Assembly (NCBI RefSeq): GCF_943736985.1
Contig: NZ_CALSFS010000001.1
Location: 682,001-746,000 of the forward strand
Length of the DNA stretch: 64,000 nt
Direction: 5' to 3'
From: Clostridium sp. Marseille-Q2269
Lineage (GTDB): Bacteria; Bacillota; Clostridia; Clostridiales; Clostridiaceae
Below the pieces are notes generated by a model, which was given only the letters and a program-made list of their open reading frames with translations, had not been told where the DNA came from and did not search any database. The first letter of the stretch is position 1. Every line of letters starts with the position of its first letter. The position numbers and the translations under genes were made by a program. Shown piece by piece: positions 8,647 through 17,204 of the stretch.

Positions 8647-9936
8647 ATGAAGCGAATATTAATCAGTGAATTGAAATATTATATAAACAAAAAGGTAACT
8701 ATTCAAGGCTGGATTCATAAAGTTAGAAAATTGAAAAATATAACATTTGTAATCATAAGAGATAGATCAGGATTAGTTCAATGCATTATAGCTAATAATA
8801 AATTAGATTTATCAAAATTAAAATTAGAATCAATAGTTTCCATATTAGGAGAAGTCAAAGAAAACACTAATGATTTAAATAGTTTTGAGATTCAGGTAGA
8901 AAATATAGAAATTATAAATGCTGCTTTAGATGAACTTCCCATATTAATAAATAAAGAAAGCCTAGATATTAACTTAGATACTATGCTTAATAATAGAATT
9001 TTAAGCCTAAGACATCCTAATATAAATTCAATATTTAAAGTACAAAATTCAATAATAAATGGGTTTAGAGAGTTTCTAAACAAAGAAGACTTTACAGAAA
9101 TTCATACTCCAAAAATTGTATTAGAAGGAGCTGAAGGTGGTACAGAGGTTTTTAAAGTAAAGTACTTCGAAAATACTGCTTATCTAGCTCAAAGTCCACA
9201 ATTTTACAAGCAAATGATGATTGGTGCTGGTTTTGAAAGAGTTTTTGAAATAGGCCATGCATATAGAGCTGAAGAGCACAACACCAATAGACATTTAAAT
9301 GAATATATTAGTATGGACTTAGAAATTGGATTTATAGACGATGAAAAAGATATTATGAAATTTGAAGAAAGGTTATTAAAATTCATATTAGAAAAACTTA
9401 ATAATGAATGTATAGAATATTTTAATCTATTGGGATCAGAATTACCTAAAATAGAAAATGGAATACCTAAAATTACATTTGATGAGGCATTAAATATATT
9501 AAGTAAAAATTATAATAAAACTGACCTAAACTCTGATTTAGATCCTGAGGGAGAAAAACTTATTTGTAAGTATGCAAAAGAAAATTTAAATAGTGATTTT
9601 ATATTTTTAACTAACTATCCAAGAAGTAAAAGACCAATGTATACTATGCCGCTAGGTGAAAACTATACTCATAGTTTTGATCTATTATTTAGAGGTATAG
9701 AGATTACAACCGGCGGACAACGAATTCATGACTACAATATGTTAATAAATAATATAAAACTTAAAGGTTTTAATCCTAAGGATTATGAGAGTTATATATC
9801 TGTTTTCAAATATGGCATGCCAAAACATGGTGGTCTTGCCATTGGATTAGAAAGAATAACATCAAGGCTTTTAGGATTAGAAAATGTTAGAGAAGCAACA
9901 CTAATTACAAGAGATAGAACACGTTTGCTTCCATAG
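8647..9936 (+). CDS. aspS: aspartyl-tRNA synthetase, archaeal type (likely non-discriminating)
   Basis: Class II aminoacyl-tRNA synthetase of 429 residues, shorter than the roughly 590-residue bacterial AspRS because it lacks the GAD insertion. The N-terminal OB fold binds the anticodon (VTIQGWIHKVRKLKNITFVIIRD). Motif 2 region GFERVFEIGHAYRAEEHNT, the RHLNEYISMDLEIGF block, and motif 3 GGLAIGLERITSRLLG match archaeal AspRS rather than AsnRS. The upstream TTG at 8632 overlaps the GGAGGT box, so ATG 8647 is the start. In Clostridium this second, archaeal-like AspRS is known to charge both tRNAAsp and tRNAAsn for GatCAB amidation; no gatCAB genes are beside it here. The T-box leader implies induction when cognate tRNA is uncharged. 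Confidence 0.85.
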   Translation: MKRILISELKYYINKKVTIQGWIHKVRKLKNITFVIIRDRSGLVQCIIANNKLDLSKLKLESIVSILGEVKENTNDLNSFEIQVENIEIINAALDELPILINKESLDINLDTMLNNRILSLRHPNINSIFKVQNSIINGFREFLNKEDFTEIHTPKIVLEGAEGGTEVFKVKYFENTAYLAQSPQFYKQMMIGAGFERVFEIGHAYRAEEHNTNRHLNEYISMDLEIGFIDDEKDIMKFEERLLKFILEKLNNECIEYFNLLGSELPKIENGIPKITFDEALNILSKNYNKTDLNSDLDPEGEKLICKYAKENLNSDFIFLTNYPRSKRPMYTMPLGENYTHSFDLLFRGIEITTGGQRIHDYNMLINNIKLKGFNPKDYESYISVFKYGMPKHGGLAIGLERITSRLLGLENVREATLITRDRTRLLP

Positions 9937-10046
9937 GGACTATCCCATTAAAGAACTTAAGCACACTATATCGTTTTACAAGTCTAAAGTTAACACAATA
10001 TATTGTATGATATATTGTATGATTTATTCTTAATGCGATAGCTCCC
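9936..10046 (-). repeat. copy 3 (inverted) of the GCTGTCGCAC-core repeat
   Basis: 111-bp element beginning on the last base of the aspS stop codon. Reverse-complemented, it matches the elements at 27729-27832 and 28456-28560 over their whole length. Its outer stem is GGGACTATC paired with GATAGCTCCC. Internally ATATTGTATG is duplicated, making it slightly longer. It probably also terminates the aspS transcript. Confidence 0.75.
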
Positions 10047-10142
10047 TTATATATACTTTTATTTTTAAAAAATATTATATAAATATAAGTTTTTATAATA
10101 TTTTTTAATACTGGTTTTCTATAAAATATCTTAAATTTATAT

Positions 10143-10175
10143 AAAGGTTAATGCAAATGGTTTGCATTAACCTTT
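10143..10175. terminator. perfect 15-bp hairpin (terminator or operator) upstream of CobW gene
   Basis: AAAGGTTAATGCAAA (10143-10157) and TTTGCATTAACCTTT (10161-10175) form a perfect hairpin with loop TGG, followed by GTTTTCTTG. Read as RNA it is a good intrinsic terminator for the aspS unit. Read as DNA it is a palindrome 77 bp ahead of a predicted metal-handling operon, and it overlaps a possible -35, so it could bind a metalloregulator. Confidence 0.6.
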
Positions 10176-10251
10176 GTTTTCTTGTAATATTATTTTAATA
10201 TTATATTTTTATGAGAAATTATTAACTATTACTTTAAGAGGAGTTGATTAT

Positions 10252-11211
10252 ATGGAAATAAAAGTAGATATTATTTCAGGATTTTTGGGTGCCGGTAAAA
10301 CTATGCTAATAAAAAAATTAATAAGTGAAAAACTCTATAATGAAAAAATAGTTATTATTGAGAATGAATTTGGACAAGTAGCCATAGATGGAACTATTCT
10401 TAAAAAATCAAATATAGAAGTAAAAGAAATAAATGCAGGCTGCATATGCTGTTCAGTTACAGGAAATTTTAATGATTCTATAAAAGAAATCATTGAAAAA
10501 TATTCTCCAGAACGTATTATTATAGAACCCTCCGGTGTAGCAAAACTTTCTGAAATATTAGATATATGTAAAAAACATGAATTTAAAGATATGTTACACA
10601 TAAATATGATTATTACTATGGTAGATGCATTGCGTTTCAATATGTATATAAAAAACTTTAGTGACTTTTATAAAAATCAAATCTTTAATGGTAAAACCAT
10701 TATACTTACTAGGACAGATAAATTTTCCTGCCATGACTTATCTAAAATCATAAAGAAAATTAAAGAAATTAATTCTAATGCACCAATAGTTACTACTAAT
10801 TTTATAGGTTTAACTGCAAATCAAATAATTGAAATTGCTGAAAATTCCTTAGATTTTTCATTACTTAAAGATTTTACTTTATTAAAAACCCCTGTAAATA
10901 ACATAGTAACTAAACGTAAAAATAAGTCTTTGGCCAATGATAATTTTGAATCCTTCGGTTTAGAAACACCTAAATCTTTTTCTAAAGAAGCTTTGAATGT
11001 TATATTAAATAACTTAGATAAAGACACTAATTATGGAACAATTTTAAGAGCTAAAGGTATTGTTAAATCTGAAAATAATAACTGGCTTCATTTTGAATAT
11101 GTTCCTAAAGAACTAAGTATAACAGACACCACACCTGATTATACTAGCAGAATTTGTATTATAGGCACTAATTTAAATAAAGTAGAACTTAAAAATCTAT
11201 TTTTATCATAA
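10252..11211 (+). CDS. CobW/COG0523-family G3E GTPase (putative metallochaperone)
   Basis: GTPase of the COG0523 group, 319 residues. It has the P-loop GFLGAGKT (residues 10-17), the switch region ENEFGQVAIDG (37-47), the metal-binding GCICC motif (Cys64, Cys66, Cys67), EPSGVA (Walker B side) and TRTDKF as the guanine-specificity element. A CobW C-terminal domain follows after a lysine-rich linker near residue 225. The ATG at 10252 has an AGAGGAG box; upstream in-frame starts lack one. Relatives deliver zinc, cobalt or other metals using GTP hydrolysis. It is followed by a second CobW-like gene, a COG0701 permease and a DUF1980 protein with very short spacers, so it probably loads metal for that membrane pair. 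The metal is not known. Confidence 0.88.
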   Translation: MEIKVDIISGFLGAGKTMLIKKLISEKLYNEKIVIIENEFGQVAIDGTILKKSNIEVKEINAGCICCSVTGNFNDSIKEIIEKYSPERIIIEPSGVAKLSEILDICKKHEFKDMLHINMIITMVDALRFNMYIKNFSDFYKNQIFNGKTIILTRTDKFSCHDLSKIIKKIKEINSNAPIVTTNFIGLTANQIIEIAENSLDFSLLKDFTLLKTPVNNIVTKRKNKSLANDNFESFGLETPKSFSKEALNVILNNLDKDTNYGTILRAKGIVKSENNNWLHFEYVPKELSITDTTPDYTSRICIIGTNLNKVELKNLFLS

Positions 11212-11231
11212 GATTGGAGTAATAAATTTAT

Positions 11232-11867
11232 ATGAAATCAGATGTGGAAATTGTAACAGGCTTTATTGGTTCTGGTAAAACTTCATTTATTAATTTACTA
11301 GTTGATTTAAGCTTATTATCTAAAGAAAATATTCTTATCATATGTTGCGAAAATGGTAATAAAAGTTTTGATAATAATATAAATACCCATGCTCAAATTG
11401 TACTTAAATTCTATCCCCCAACTAAGATTCTAACAGAAGAATATATAAAAAATATGGTAAATATATATAATCCTCATAGAATTATAATTGAATTTAATGG
11501 AACTCAGTCCTTAACTGAATTATTAAATACTTTTGGGAAAAAGTCTTTGAAAAAACAATGTAAAATAACAACCATATATCATATAGCTGATGCAAAAACT
11601 TTCAATATTTACTTCAATAATATGTTAAATATGATAATACCATCAATACAATTTAGTAATTTAATTTTGATCAATAATGCAAATGAAGTTACTTCAAAAG
11701 AATTAGAAACAATTGAATCTAAAATAAATATTTTCAACCCATATGCTTATTTAGCTATTATAAAACAAATTGAATCTATGAGGTCTGTAATTGATAAAAT
11801 GAATATATTAGATAATGGATTACAAAAAAGATTAAGAGTATTTATAAAAAACTTACTGGATAAATAA
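11232..11867 (+). CDS. divergent short CobW-like GTPase, lacking CxCC motif
   Basis: Second COG0523-like protein, 211 residues. It keeps the P-loop GFIGSGKT (residues 10-17), with the following strand (LIICCENGNKSF) and a HRIIIEFNG Walker B-like strand, but has no CxCC metal motif, a degraded NKxD element (INNANE), and no CobW C-terminal domain. It starts 20 bp after the first GTPase gene. Sequence layout suggests it arose by duplication and then lost the metal-binding and C-terminal parts. It may form a heterodimer with the first protein or act as a regulatory subunit; both ideas are inference. Confidence 0.75.
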   Translation: MKSDVEIVTGFIGSGKTSFINLLVDLSLLSKENILIICCENGNKSFDNNINTHAQIVLKFYPPTKILTEEYIKNMVNIYNPHRIIIEFNGTQSLTELLNTFGKKSLKKQCKITTIYHIADAKTFNIYFNNMLNMIIPSIQFSNLILINNANEVTSKELETIESKINIFNPYAYLAIIKQIESMRSVIDKMNILDNGLQKRLRVFIKNLLDK

Positions 11868-11888
11868 ATCTTTATAGGGAGGCGTAAG

Positions 11889-12932
11889 GTGATATACTTA
11901 AATAATATAAAACTAAACCAAAATAAAGTACTAAAAAAAATATTAATGTTATTGCTTTTTTTGAGCATATGCATATCAATAATATTATCATCAATATATC
12001 ACATATCATTTATAGACAATTTTTCTACTATTTTTAGTAGTATAATTTTAGAATCTATACCATTTGTACTTATCTCTTCCCTTACATCAGCATTAATTCA
12101 AGTATTTGTGTCAGAAGAGTTTATTACAAAAATTATACCTAAAAATAAACTTTTAAGCTTTTTAGCTGCCTCTCTTATGGGATTTATATTTCCAGTTTGC
12201 GAATGTGCTATTGTTCCTATAACTAAGCGATTAATAAAAAAAGGAGTTCCTGTGGAAATAGCTTTCACATTTATGCTTTCTGTGCCTATAGTAAATCCCA
12301 TAGTATTATTATCTACTTACTATGCATTTTACAGTAAACCTTCTATATTTATATTAAGATCTATTCTTGGAATCATAGTACCAATATGCATAGGCTTTTT
12401 AATATCCAAAACCATTAATTCTAAAAATTCTATAATAAAAGAATCTTATTATGAATATTATAATCTTTGCAATTGTGGCTGTTCCTATAATAATAATAAT
12501 TTTTACATAAATAACTCTAAATTTAAAACTGTTTTAGAACATACAATAAAAGAATTGTTTAATATATGTAAATATTTAATTTTAGGGGCATTTGTATCAA
12601 CTTTATTTCAGTTAACTATTTCTAAACAATCTATTTTACCTATAGGTAAGAACTCTATTTCTTCTATTTTAATTATGATGATATTAGCTTTTATTTTATC
12701 AATTTGTTCTGAAGCAGATGCATTTATAGCCAGTACTTTTTTAAATCAATTTACCCTAGGTTCTATAATATCCTTTCTAATATTAGGACCTATGATTGAC
12801 ATTAAAAATGCTTTAATGTTATTTGGAAATTTTAAAAAGACTATTGTCATAAGACTTATCTTTTATATCTTTGCTTTATCCTATATAGTAGGAATTTTAA
12901 TAAATATTTTTCATGAATTAGGAGTTATTTAG
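11889..12932 (+). CDS. COG0701 (DUF318) permease
   Basis: Membrane permease of 347 residues with about eight hydrophobic helices. Family signatures are FPVCECAIVPITKRLIKKG followed by SVPIVNPIVLLSTYYAF, and in the second half ICSEADAFIASTF and LGPMIDIKNALML. The central loop carries a CNCGC cluster (about residues 195-199) that could bind metal. The start is GTG 11889 after a GGGAGG box. COG0701 includes arsenical permease ArsP and the Bacillus YcgR type, which pairs with a DUF1980 protein exactly as here. With CobW GTPases in the same operon, divalent metal export or import is more likely than arsenical efflux, but the substrate is unproven. Confidence 0.85.
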   Translation: MIYLNNIKLNQNKVLKKILMLLLFLSICISIILSSIYHISFIDNFSTIFSSIILESIPFVLISSLTSALIQVFVSEEFITKIIPKNKLLSFLAASLMGFIFPVCECAIVPITKRLIKKGVPVEIAFTFMLSVPIVNPIVLLSTYYAFYSKPSIFILRSILGIIVPICIGFLISKTINSKNSIIKESYYEYYNLCNCGCSYNNNNFYINNSKFKTVLEHTIKELFNICKYLILGAFVSTLFQLTISKQSILPIGKNSISSILIMMILAFILSICSEADAFIASTFLNQFTLGSIISFLILGPMIDIKNALMLFGNFKKTIVIRLIFYIFALSYIVGILINIFHELGVI

Positions 12933-13664
12933 ATGAAACGCTTTAATATATATGAATCTTTAAAATTTATAATATTTTTAGGCTTTACCTCTTATTTTTA
13001 TTATTTAATATATACAAAAAAATTAGACTTATTTATAAATCCAAGAATGACTAAACATCTAATATTTACATGTATTGTCTTCACAATATTATCACTATAC
13101 CAATTTACTAAAATATTTACTATAAAAACAAAACAACGTATATCTATAGATTATATATTAATACTTTTAGTATTAATAATTGGATTCTACGCTACACAAA
13201 CTAATTTAAATACTAATATAGCAAGCAAGAAGGGATTAAGCAAAAATTTCATGGTTAAAAATGGTACATTAAATAATAAAAATAAAGAAACTAAATCTTT
13301 AGTAAATAAATCAACTCGTATTGTATTTACAGATAAAAATTATTTCACAAATTTATCTAATATTGAAGATGATCTTTCTGAAAAATACAAAGGTCAAAAA
13401 ATTATTATAGATGGATTTATATACAAAGAAAATACATTTAAAAAAGATCAATTCGTTATTTCTAGATTAATGATAACCTGTTGTACTGCGGATTCTCAAG
13501 TGGTAGGATTAATGTGCCAATCACCTAATACTTTAAAATTAAAACAAAATACTTGGTATAAAGTTTACGGCATAATTGATTTTCAAAACAATTCTCCAGT
13601 TATATTAGTAGATAAATTAACTCCTATTTCTAAACCTAAAAATATTTACGTTTACCCAAATTAA
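12933..13664 (+). CDS. TIGR03943/DUF1980 family protein
   Basis: Protein of 243 residues that starts immediately after the permease stop codon. Three hydrophobic segments in the first 90 residues are followed by a polar, presumably extracellular domain. The C-terminal domain has the conserved RLMITCCTADSQVVGLMC stretch and an OB-like beta-rich end. Family members (Bacillus YcgQ) are always found with COG0701 permeases, and are named putative permease subunits. The paired cysteines could present a metal ion to the permease; this is inference. Confidence 0.85.
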   Translation: MKRFNIYESLKFIIFLGFTSYFYYLIYTKKLDLFINPRMTKHLIFTCIVFTILSLYQFTKIFTIKTKQRISIDYILILLVLIIGFYATQTNLNTNIASKKGLSKNFMVKNGTLNNKNKETKSLVNKSTRIVFTDKNYFTNLSNIEDDLSEKYKGQKIIIDGFIYKENTFKKDQFVISRLMITCCTADSQVVGLMCQSPNTLKLKQNTWYKVYGIIDFQNNSPVILVDKLTPISKPKNIYVYPN

Positions 13665-13678
13665 TAATAAATCATAAT

Positions 13679-13716
13679 AAAAGGATGGAACAGTTATTAA
13701 ATTTTTCCATCCTTTT
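13679..13716. terminator. bidirectional terminator
   Basis: AAAAGGATGGAA (13679-13690) pairs with TTCCATCCTTTT (13705-13716), with A and T runs on both sides. It lies between two convergent genes. Confidence 0.85.
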
Positions 13717-13731
13717 ATATTAAACATTTTT

Positions 13732-14604
13732 TTAATTACAAAGATTTTCTTTTAACACCATATCAATTTTTTTCATTTGTTCTTCCGTTAAAGGTTGAAA
13801 TGGTCTTCTTGTTCTCCCAGCATCAATTCCCATTTTCTTCACAATATATTTTATAGAAGGAAATAATCCAATGCTCCATATAGTTTCCATGATATTATTT
13901 GCTTTGTTCTGCAACTTATTGGCTTCTATTAAATTCCTTTCATTAAACAAATCATATATTTTTTTATAATGAGGCAACATAAAATTAAATGTGCTTCCAA
14001 TAAATCCATCACACCCTATTGCCATAAAAGCTACCATGTTTTGCTCTAAACCACCAAACATATTTAACTTATCATTAATATTTCTGATTCTCTCCATTTG
14101 ATTAATATCAAAATTTGTATGTTTAATCCCGCTGATTGCGCCAGATTTTAACAACAATCTTGTGTATTCATTTGACAAATCTAATTCTTTATGTGTATTC
14201 ATAGGAATGTTATAATACAAAATGGGCATATTTACTGCTTTACTAATATCTATATAGTACTGAGCAATAGATTTTTGACTATATCCAAAGTAAAATGGTG
14301 GTGTAGCAGCTATGTGTTTATAACCTAATTTTTTTGCAGCCTTTGCATAATAAATGGCTTCATCTGTTCCAAGTGCCCCTACATGTGCAAATAAATCTGT
14401 TTTAGATAAATAAGTAGCTGCAATTTCAAATGATCTAATCCTTTCCTCAGGAGAAAGTAAAAAACATTCTCCTGAACTTCCACCTATAAAGAAGCCATCT
14501 GCTCCTTCTCTTAAGTTTTTATCCATTAATTGTTGTTGAGCATCTGCATTAAGGCAATTGCGTTCATTAAATGCATTAATAGATGCAACATATATACCTT
14601 TCAT
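13732..14604 (-). CDS. DapA/NanA-family aldolase, probable 2-keto-3-deoxy-L-fuconate aldolase
   Basis: Class I (Schiff-base) lyase of the dihydrodipicolinate synthase superfamily, 290 residues. Visible are the carboxylate-binding GGSSGE (about residue 41), the catalytic Tyr in LYYNIPMN (about 130), and the Schiff-base Lys in SGIKHTN (about 160). ATG 14604 follows GGAGG. Alone it resembles N-acetylneuraminate lyase, but no sialic-acid genes are near. It is the last gene of a deoxy-sugar operon with an L-fuconate dehydratase, so I infer cleavage of 2-keto-3-deoxy-L-fuconate to pyruvate and L-lactaldehyde, the role proposed for the DapA paralogue of the Campylobacter jejuni fucose island. Confidence 0.8.
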   Translation of the reverse strand: MKGIYVASINAFNERNCLNADAQQQLMDKNLREGADGFFIGGSSGECFLLSPEERIRSFEIAATYLSKTDLFAHVGALGTDEAIYYAKAAKKLGYKHIAATPPFYFGYSQKSIAQYYIDISKAVNMPILYYNIPMNTHKELDLSNEYTRLLLKSGAISGIKHTNFDINQMERIRNINDKLNMFGGLEQNMVAFMAIGCDGFIGSTFNFMLPHYKKIYDLFNERNLIEANKLQNKANNIMETIWSIGLFPSIKYIVKKMGIDAGRTRRPFQPLTEEQMKKIDMVLKENLCN

Positions 14605-14690
14605 TTATGATTCCTCCAAATAAAGTATTAAACCCATTGTGAATTTTATGGGCAGAGAATACTCTCTATAAATATAAAATTAATATTTGA

Positions 14691-15845
14691 TTATTTATAT
14701 GCAGTTTTGTAAACTTCAAAAATAGATTCCACAGTACATGGACGTGGATTTCCCCCAGTGCAAACATCTGCATATGCACTTTTAGCTAAATATTCTAAAT
14801 CATCTTCTTTCACATTAATTTCACTAAGTGTCTGTGGTATATTTACATCTTTAGATAATTTCTTAACAGCATTGATTGCTGCTTTCCTATATTCATTGAC
14901 TCCCATATTATCCACATCTTTAATTCCCATAGCTCTAGCAATTTCTCTGTATTTATCCCCTGTATAATCCTTGTTATATTCCATAACATATGGTAAAAGT
15001 ACTGCATTTGCAACACCATGTGGCGTGTTATAAAAAGCTCCTAATGGATGAGCCATGCCATGAACAAGCCCAAGCCCTACATTAGAAAATGCCATTCCAG
15101 TGGCATATTGTCCTAAAGCCATACCTTCTCTTCCTTCTGGATCATTTTCAACAGCTTTTCTTAAGGAGTTTGATATGAGCTCAATAGCAAGAAGATTAAG
15201 GGAATCTGAAAGTTCCCATGAACCTAGGGTTATATATCCTTCTATTGCATGCGTTAGAGCATCCATTCCAGTAGAGCTTGTAAGTCCTTTAGGCATACTA
15301 GACATCATATCGGGATCAATTATTGCAATAACTGGAATATCCTTAGGATCTACACATACAAACTTCCTTTGATTTTCTTTATCTGTAATAACATAATTTA
15401 TTGTTGTTTCTGCTGCAGTTCCTGCAGTAGTGGGAACTGCTATAATTGGAACAGATTTATTTTTAGTTGGAGCCACACCTTCCAAACTAACTACATCTTG
15501 GAATTCCGGATTGTTAATTATAATTCCGATCCCTTTAGCTGTATCAATAGGTGAACCTCCACCAATTGCAATTATATAATCAGCTTCTGATGCTTTATAT
15601 TCTGCTACACCATCTTTTACAATATCCACACTAGGATTAGCTTCTACTTTGTCAAAAACAACATATGGTAATTGATTTTTATCTAATAAGTCCGTTACAT
15701 TCTTTACCACATTGAATTTTATAAGATCTTTATCTGTAACTACAAAAGCTTTTTTATATCCCCTTTGTTGTATTTCTGGAACAATATCATTTATTGCTCC
15801 CTTACCATGATAAGAAGTCTCATTTAACATAAATCTCTTTGACAT
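14691..15845 (-). CDS. iron-type (group III) alcohol dehydrogenase, probable lactaldehyde reductase
   Basis: Iron-containing alcohol dehydrogenase, 384 residues. It has the NAD-binding GGGSPIDTAKGIG, the metal-ligand Asp/His region GMDALTHAIEGY and the later GMAHPLGAFYNTPHGVANA. The longer reading frame begins 10 codons upstream, but GGGAGGT lies ten bases before the ATG at 15845, which is chosen. FucO-type enzymes of this family reduce L-lactaldehyde to propane-1,2-diol. In this operon the aldolase would produce L-lactaldehyde, so this enzyme can close the redox balance by reoxidising the NADH made at the sugar-dehydrogenase step. A butanol-dehydrogenase-like specificity is the alternative. 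Confidence 0.85.
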   Translation of the reverse strand: MSKRFMLNETSYHGKGAINDIVPEIQQRGYKKAFVVTDKDLIKFNVVKNVTDLLDKNQLPYVVFDKVEANPSVDIVKDGVAEYKASEADYIIAIGGGSPIDTAKGIGIIINNPEFQDVVSLEGVAPTKNKSVPIIAVPTTAGTAAETTINYVITDKENQRKFVCVDPKDIPVIAIIDPDMMSSMPKGLTSSTGMDALTHAIEGYITLGSWELSDSLNLLAIELISNSLRKAVENDPEGREGMALGQYATGMAFSNVGLGLVHGMAHPLGAFYNTPHGVANAVLLPYVMEYNKDYTGDKYREIARAMGIKDVDNMGVNEYRKAAINAVKKLSKDVNIPQTLSEINVKEDDLEYLAKSAYADVCTGGNPRPCTVESIFEVYKTAYK

Positions 15846-15875
15846 TATTATTACCTCCCAACAAATATTACTCAT

Positions 15876-16754
15876 CTATAATTTATAAATACGCTGTGCA
15901 TTCTTATAAAAAAATTTATTTCTAAATATTTCTCCACGGTCCATTGTAATTTGGTCTAAAGCTTCTATCCAAGGAATTAATTTAGTTGATATATTACATA
16001 CAGGATAATTACTTCCAAATATCACTCTTTCATCATTAAATGTATCTAACACAAAATCAATTGCTGATTTTAAAGTATATATATCCCACTGTCCAACTGG
16101 ATTTAACCCTGAAATCTTACAAACAACATTTTCTAAAGAAGCAAGCTTTATAATATTTTCAATCCATGCTTTTTTATATATCTCCTCTTCTTTTGTAAAG
16201 TTTTTTTTAGCAATAATATCCACATCTACATTTCCCATGTGATCTAATATAATTGTAGTTTCAGGACATTGTAAAGCCATTTTATATAAATCATCTAATT
16301 CAGGATTTCTAACACAAGCTTCAAATACTAATCCTCGTCTACCTAATTCTTGAACATTACGAATAAATGAAGGTTTCAAACACATTCCTTTAGGAGAAGA
16401 GTCCACATGGAGCACATGACGAACCCCTTTAATAGCAGGATGTTTATATTTATCAATATATAGATTGAATTTTTCATCTTCCATATTACCTGATATAACT
16501 CCACCAGCTATTATAGATTTTAAATTTTCATACTGTTCAATGATGAAGATATTTTCCATATGTTTTTGAGAATAATCTGCATCAACTTCTATATAAATAG
16601 CTTTTTCTATATTATATTTACTATCTTTTTCTATATCTTCCTCATAATTATTTATAGTATAACTTCGATTTAATACATTTTCTGTGCCATTAAGCCAAGG
16701 AAGAAAAAATTTATCTAAATCCCATATATGTATATGAGTATCAATAATTTTCAT
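15876..16754 (-). CDS. amidohydrolase (COG3618), probable L-fucono-lactonase
   Basis: TIM-barrel metal hydrolase of 292 residues in the amidohydrolase_2/COG3618 group. It opens with MKIIDTHIHIWDL, carries IILDHMGNVD and ends with the RVIFGSNYPVC region typical of the family. The frame is open further upstream, but AGAGGA lies just before the ATG at 16754. COG3618 includes L-fucono-1,5-lactonase and L-rhamnono-lactonase. Located between a sugar mutarotase/dehydrogenase and an L-fuconate dehydratase homologue, its most likely reaction is opening of L-fuconolactone to L-fuconate. A 75-bp perfect-ended hairpin separates it from the upstream mutarotase gene. Confidence 0.85.
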   Translation of the reverse strand: MKIIDTHIHIWDLDKFFLPWLNGTENVLNRSYTINNYEEDIEKDSKYNIEKAIYIEVDADYSQKHMENIFIIEQYENLKSIIAGGVISGNMEDEKFNLYIDKYKHPAIKGVRHVLHVDSSPKGMCLKPSFIRNVQELGRRGLVFEACVRNPELDDLYKMALQCPETTIILDHMGNVDVDIIAKKNFTKEEEIYKKAWIENIIKLASLENVVCKISGLNPVGQWDIYTLKSAIDFVLDTFNDERVIFGSNYPVCNISTKLIPWIEALDQITMDRGEIFRNKFFYKNAQRIYKL

Positions 16755-16772
16755 AATAATCCTCTTTTCTAA

Positions 16773-16847
16773 TAAGGTTTGTCTGAAAATTAGAATCATA
16801 ATTTTCAACATGCTATTTAGTAAACTAGCTTTTTCAGACAAACCTTA
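16773..16847. repeat. 75-bp hairpin with perfect 17-bp arms inside the operon
   Basis: TAAGGTTTGTCTGAAAA (16773-16789) and TTTTCAGACAAACCTTA (16831-16847) are exact complements around 41 bp, with TA at each outer edge. This looks like a tiny non-autonomous insertion with terminal inverted repeats, or an intercistronic mRNA-processing or attenuating hairpin. I see no other copy in the window. Confidence 0.65.
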
Positions 16848-16850
16848 GTA

Positions 16851-17174
16851 CTAATCTAGATGATATACTTCTTCTATATTAAGCCACTGCCCTGCATCTG
16901 TTATTGGATCCTGACAAGGATCCGTTTCTTTCCACCAACGCTGTGTTTCTTCATCTTGTGCCATCTTTGCCATATCCTCTTCAAAATCATCTCCTGTATA
17001 TTCAAAGTAAGAAAATAAATATCCATTCCAGTAGTAAATTGAATAATTTGATATATTACATTCTTTAATCATGGCATTAACCTTTGTCCGTGGATTTACA
17101 TGCAACTTTTTATAATACTCTAATTTATCAGATTTTACACGAGTGATACTTCCAAAACGTTTATTTTCCCCCAT
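16851..17174 (-). CDS. L-rhamnose/L-fucose mutarotase family (COG3254)
   Basis: Small ferredoxin-fold mutarotase of 107 residues, the full family length. It has the N-terminal RFGSITRVKSDKLEYYKKLH, the YSIYYWNGYLFSYFEYTG core and the diagnostic QRWWKETDPCQ near the C terminus. ATG 17174 follows AAGGAGG. It interconverts sugar anomers so that the dehydrogenase receives the right one. COG3254 proteins serve L-rhamnose in E. coli (RhaM) and L-fucose in the Xanthomonas campestris oxidative fucose pathway. The dehydratase in this cluster favours the latter. Confidence 0.85.
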   Translation of the reverse strand: MGENKRFGSITRVKSDKLEYYKKLHVNPRTKVNAMIKECNISNYSIYYWNGYLFSYFEYTGDDFEEDMAKMAQDEETQRWWKETDPCQDPITDAGQWLNIEEVYHLD

Positions 17175-17204
17175 ATTCTTATTCCTCCTTATAAAAATCT
17201 ATTG

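Noticed and set aside
13732-14604. Annotating the DapA-family gene as dihydrodipicolinate synthase or sialic acid lyase
   Set aside because: No lysine or sialic-acid genes nearby; its place in the deoxy-sugar operon better fits a keto-deoxy-fuconate aldolase.
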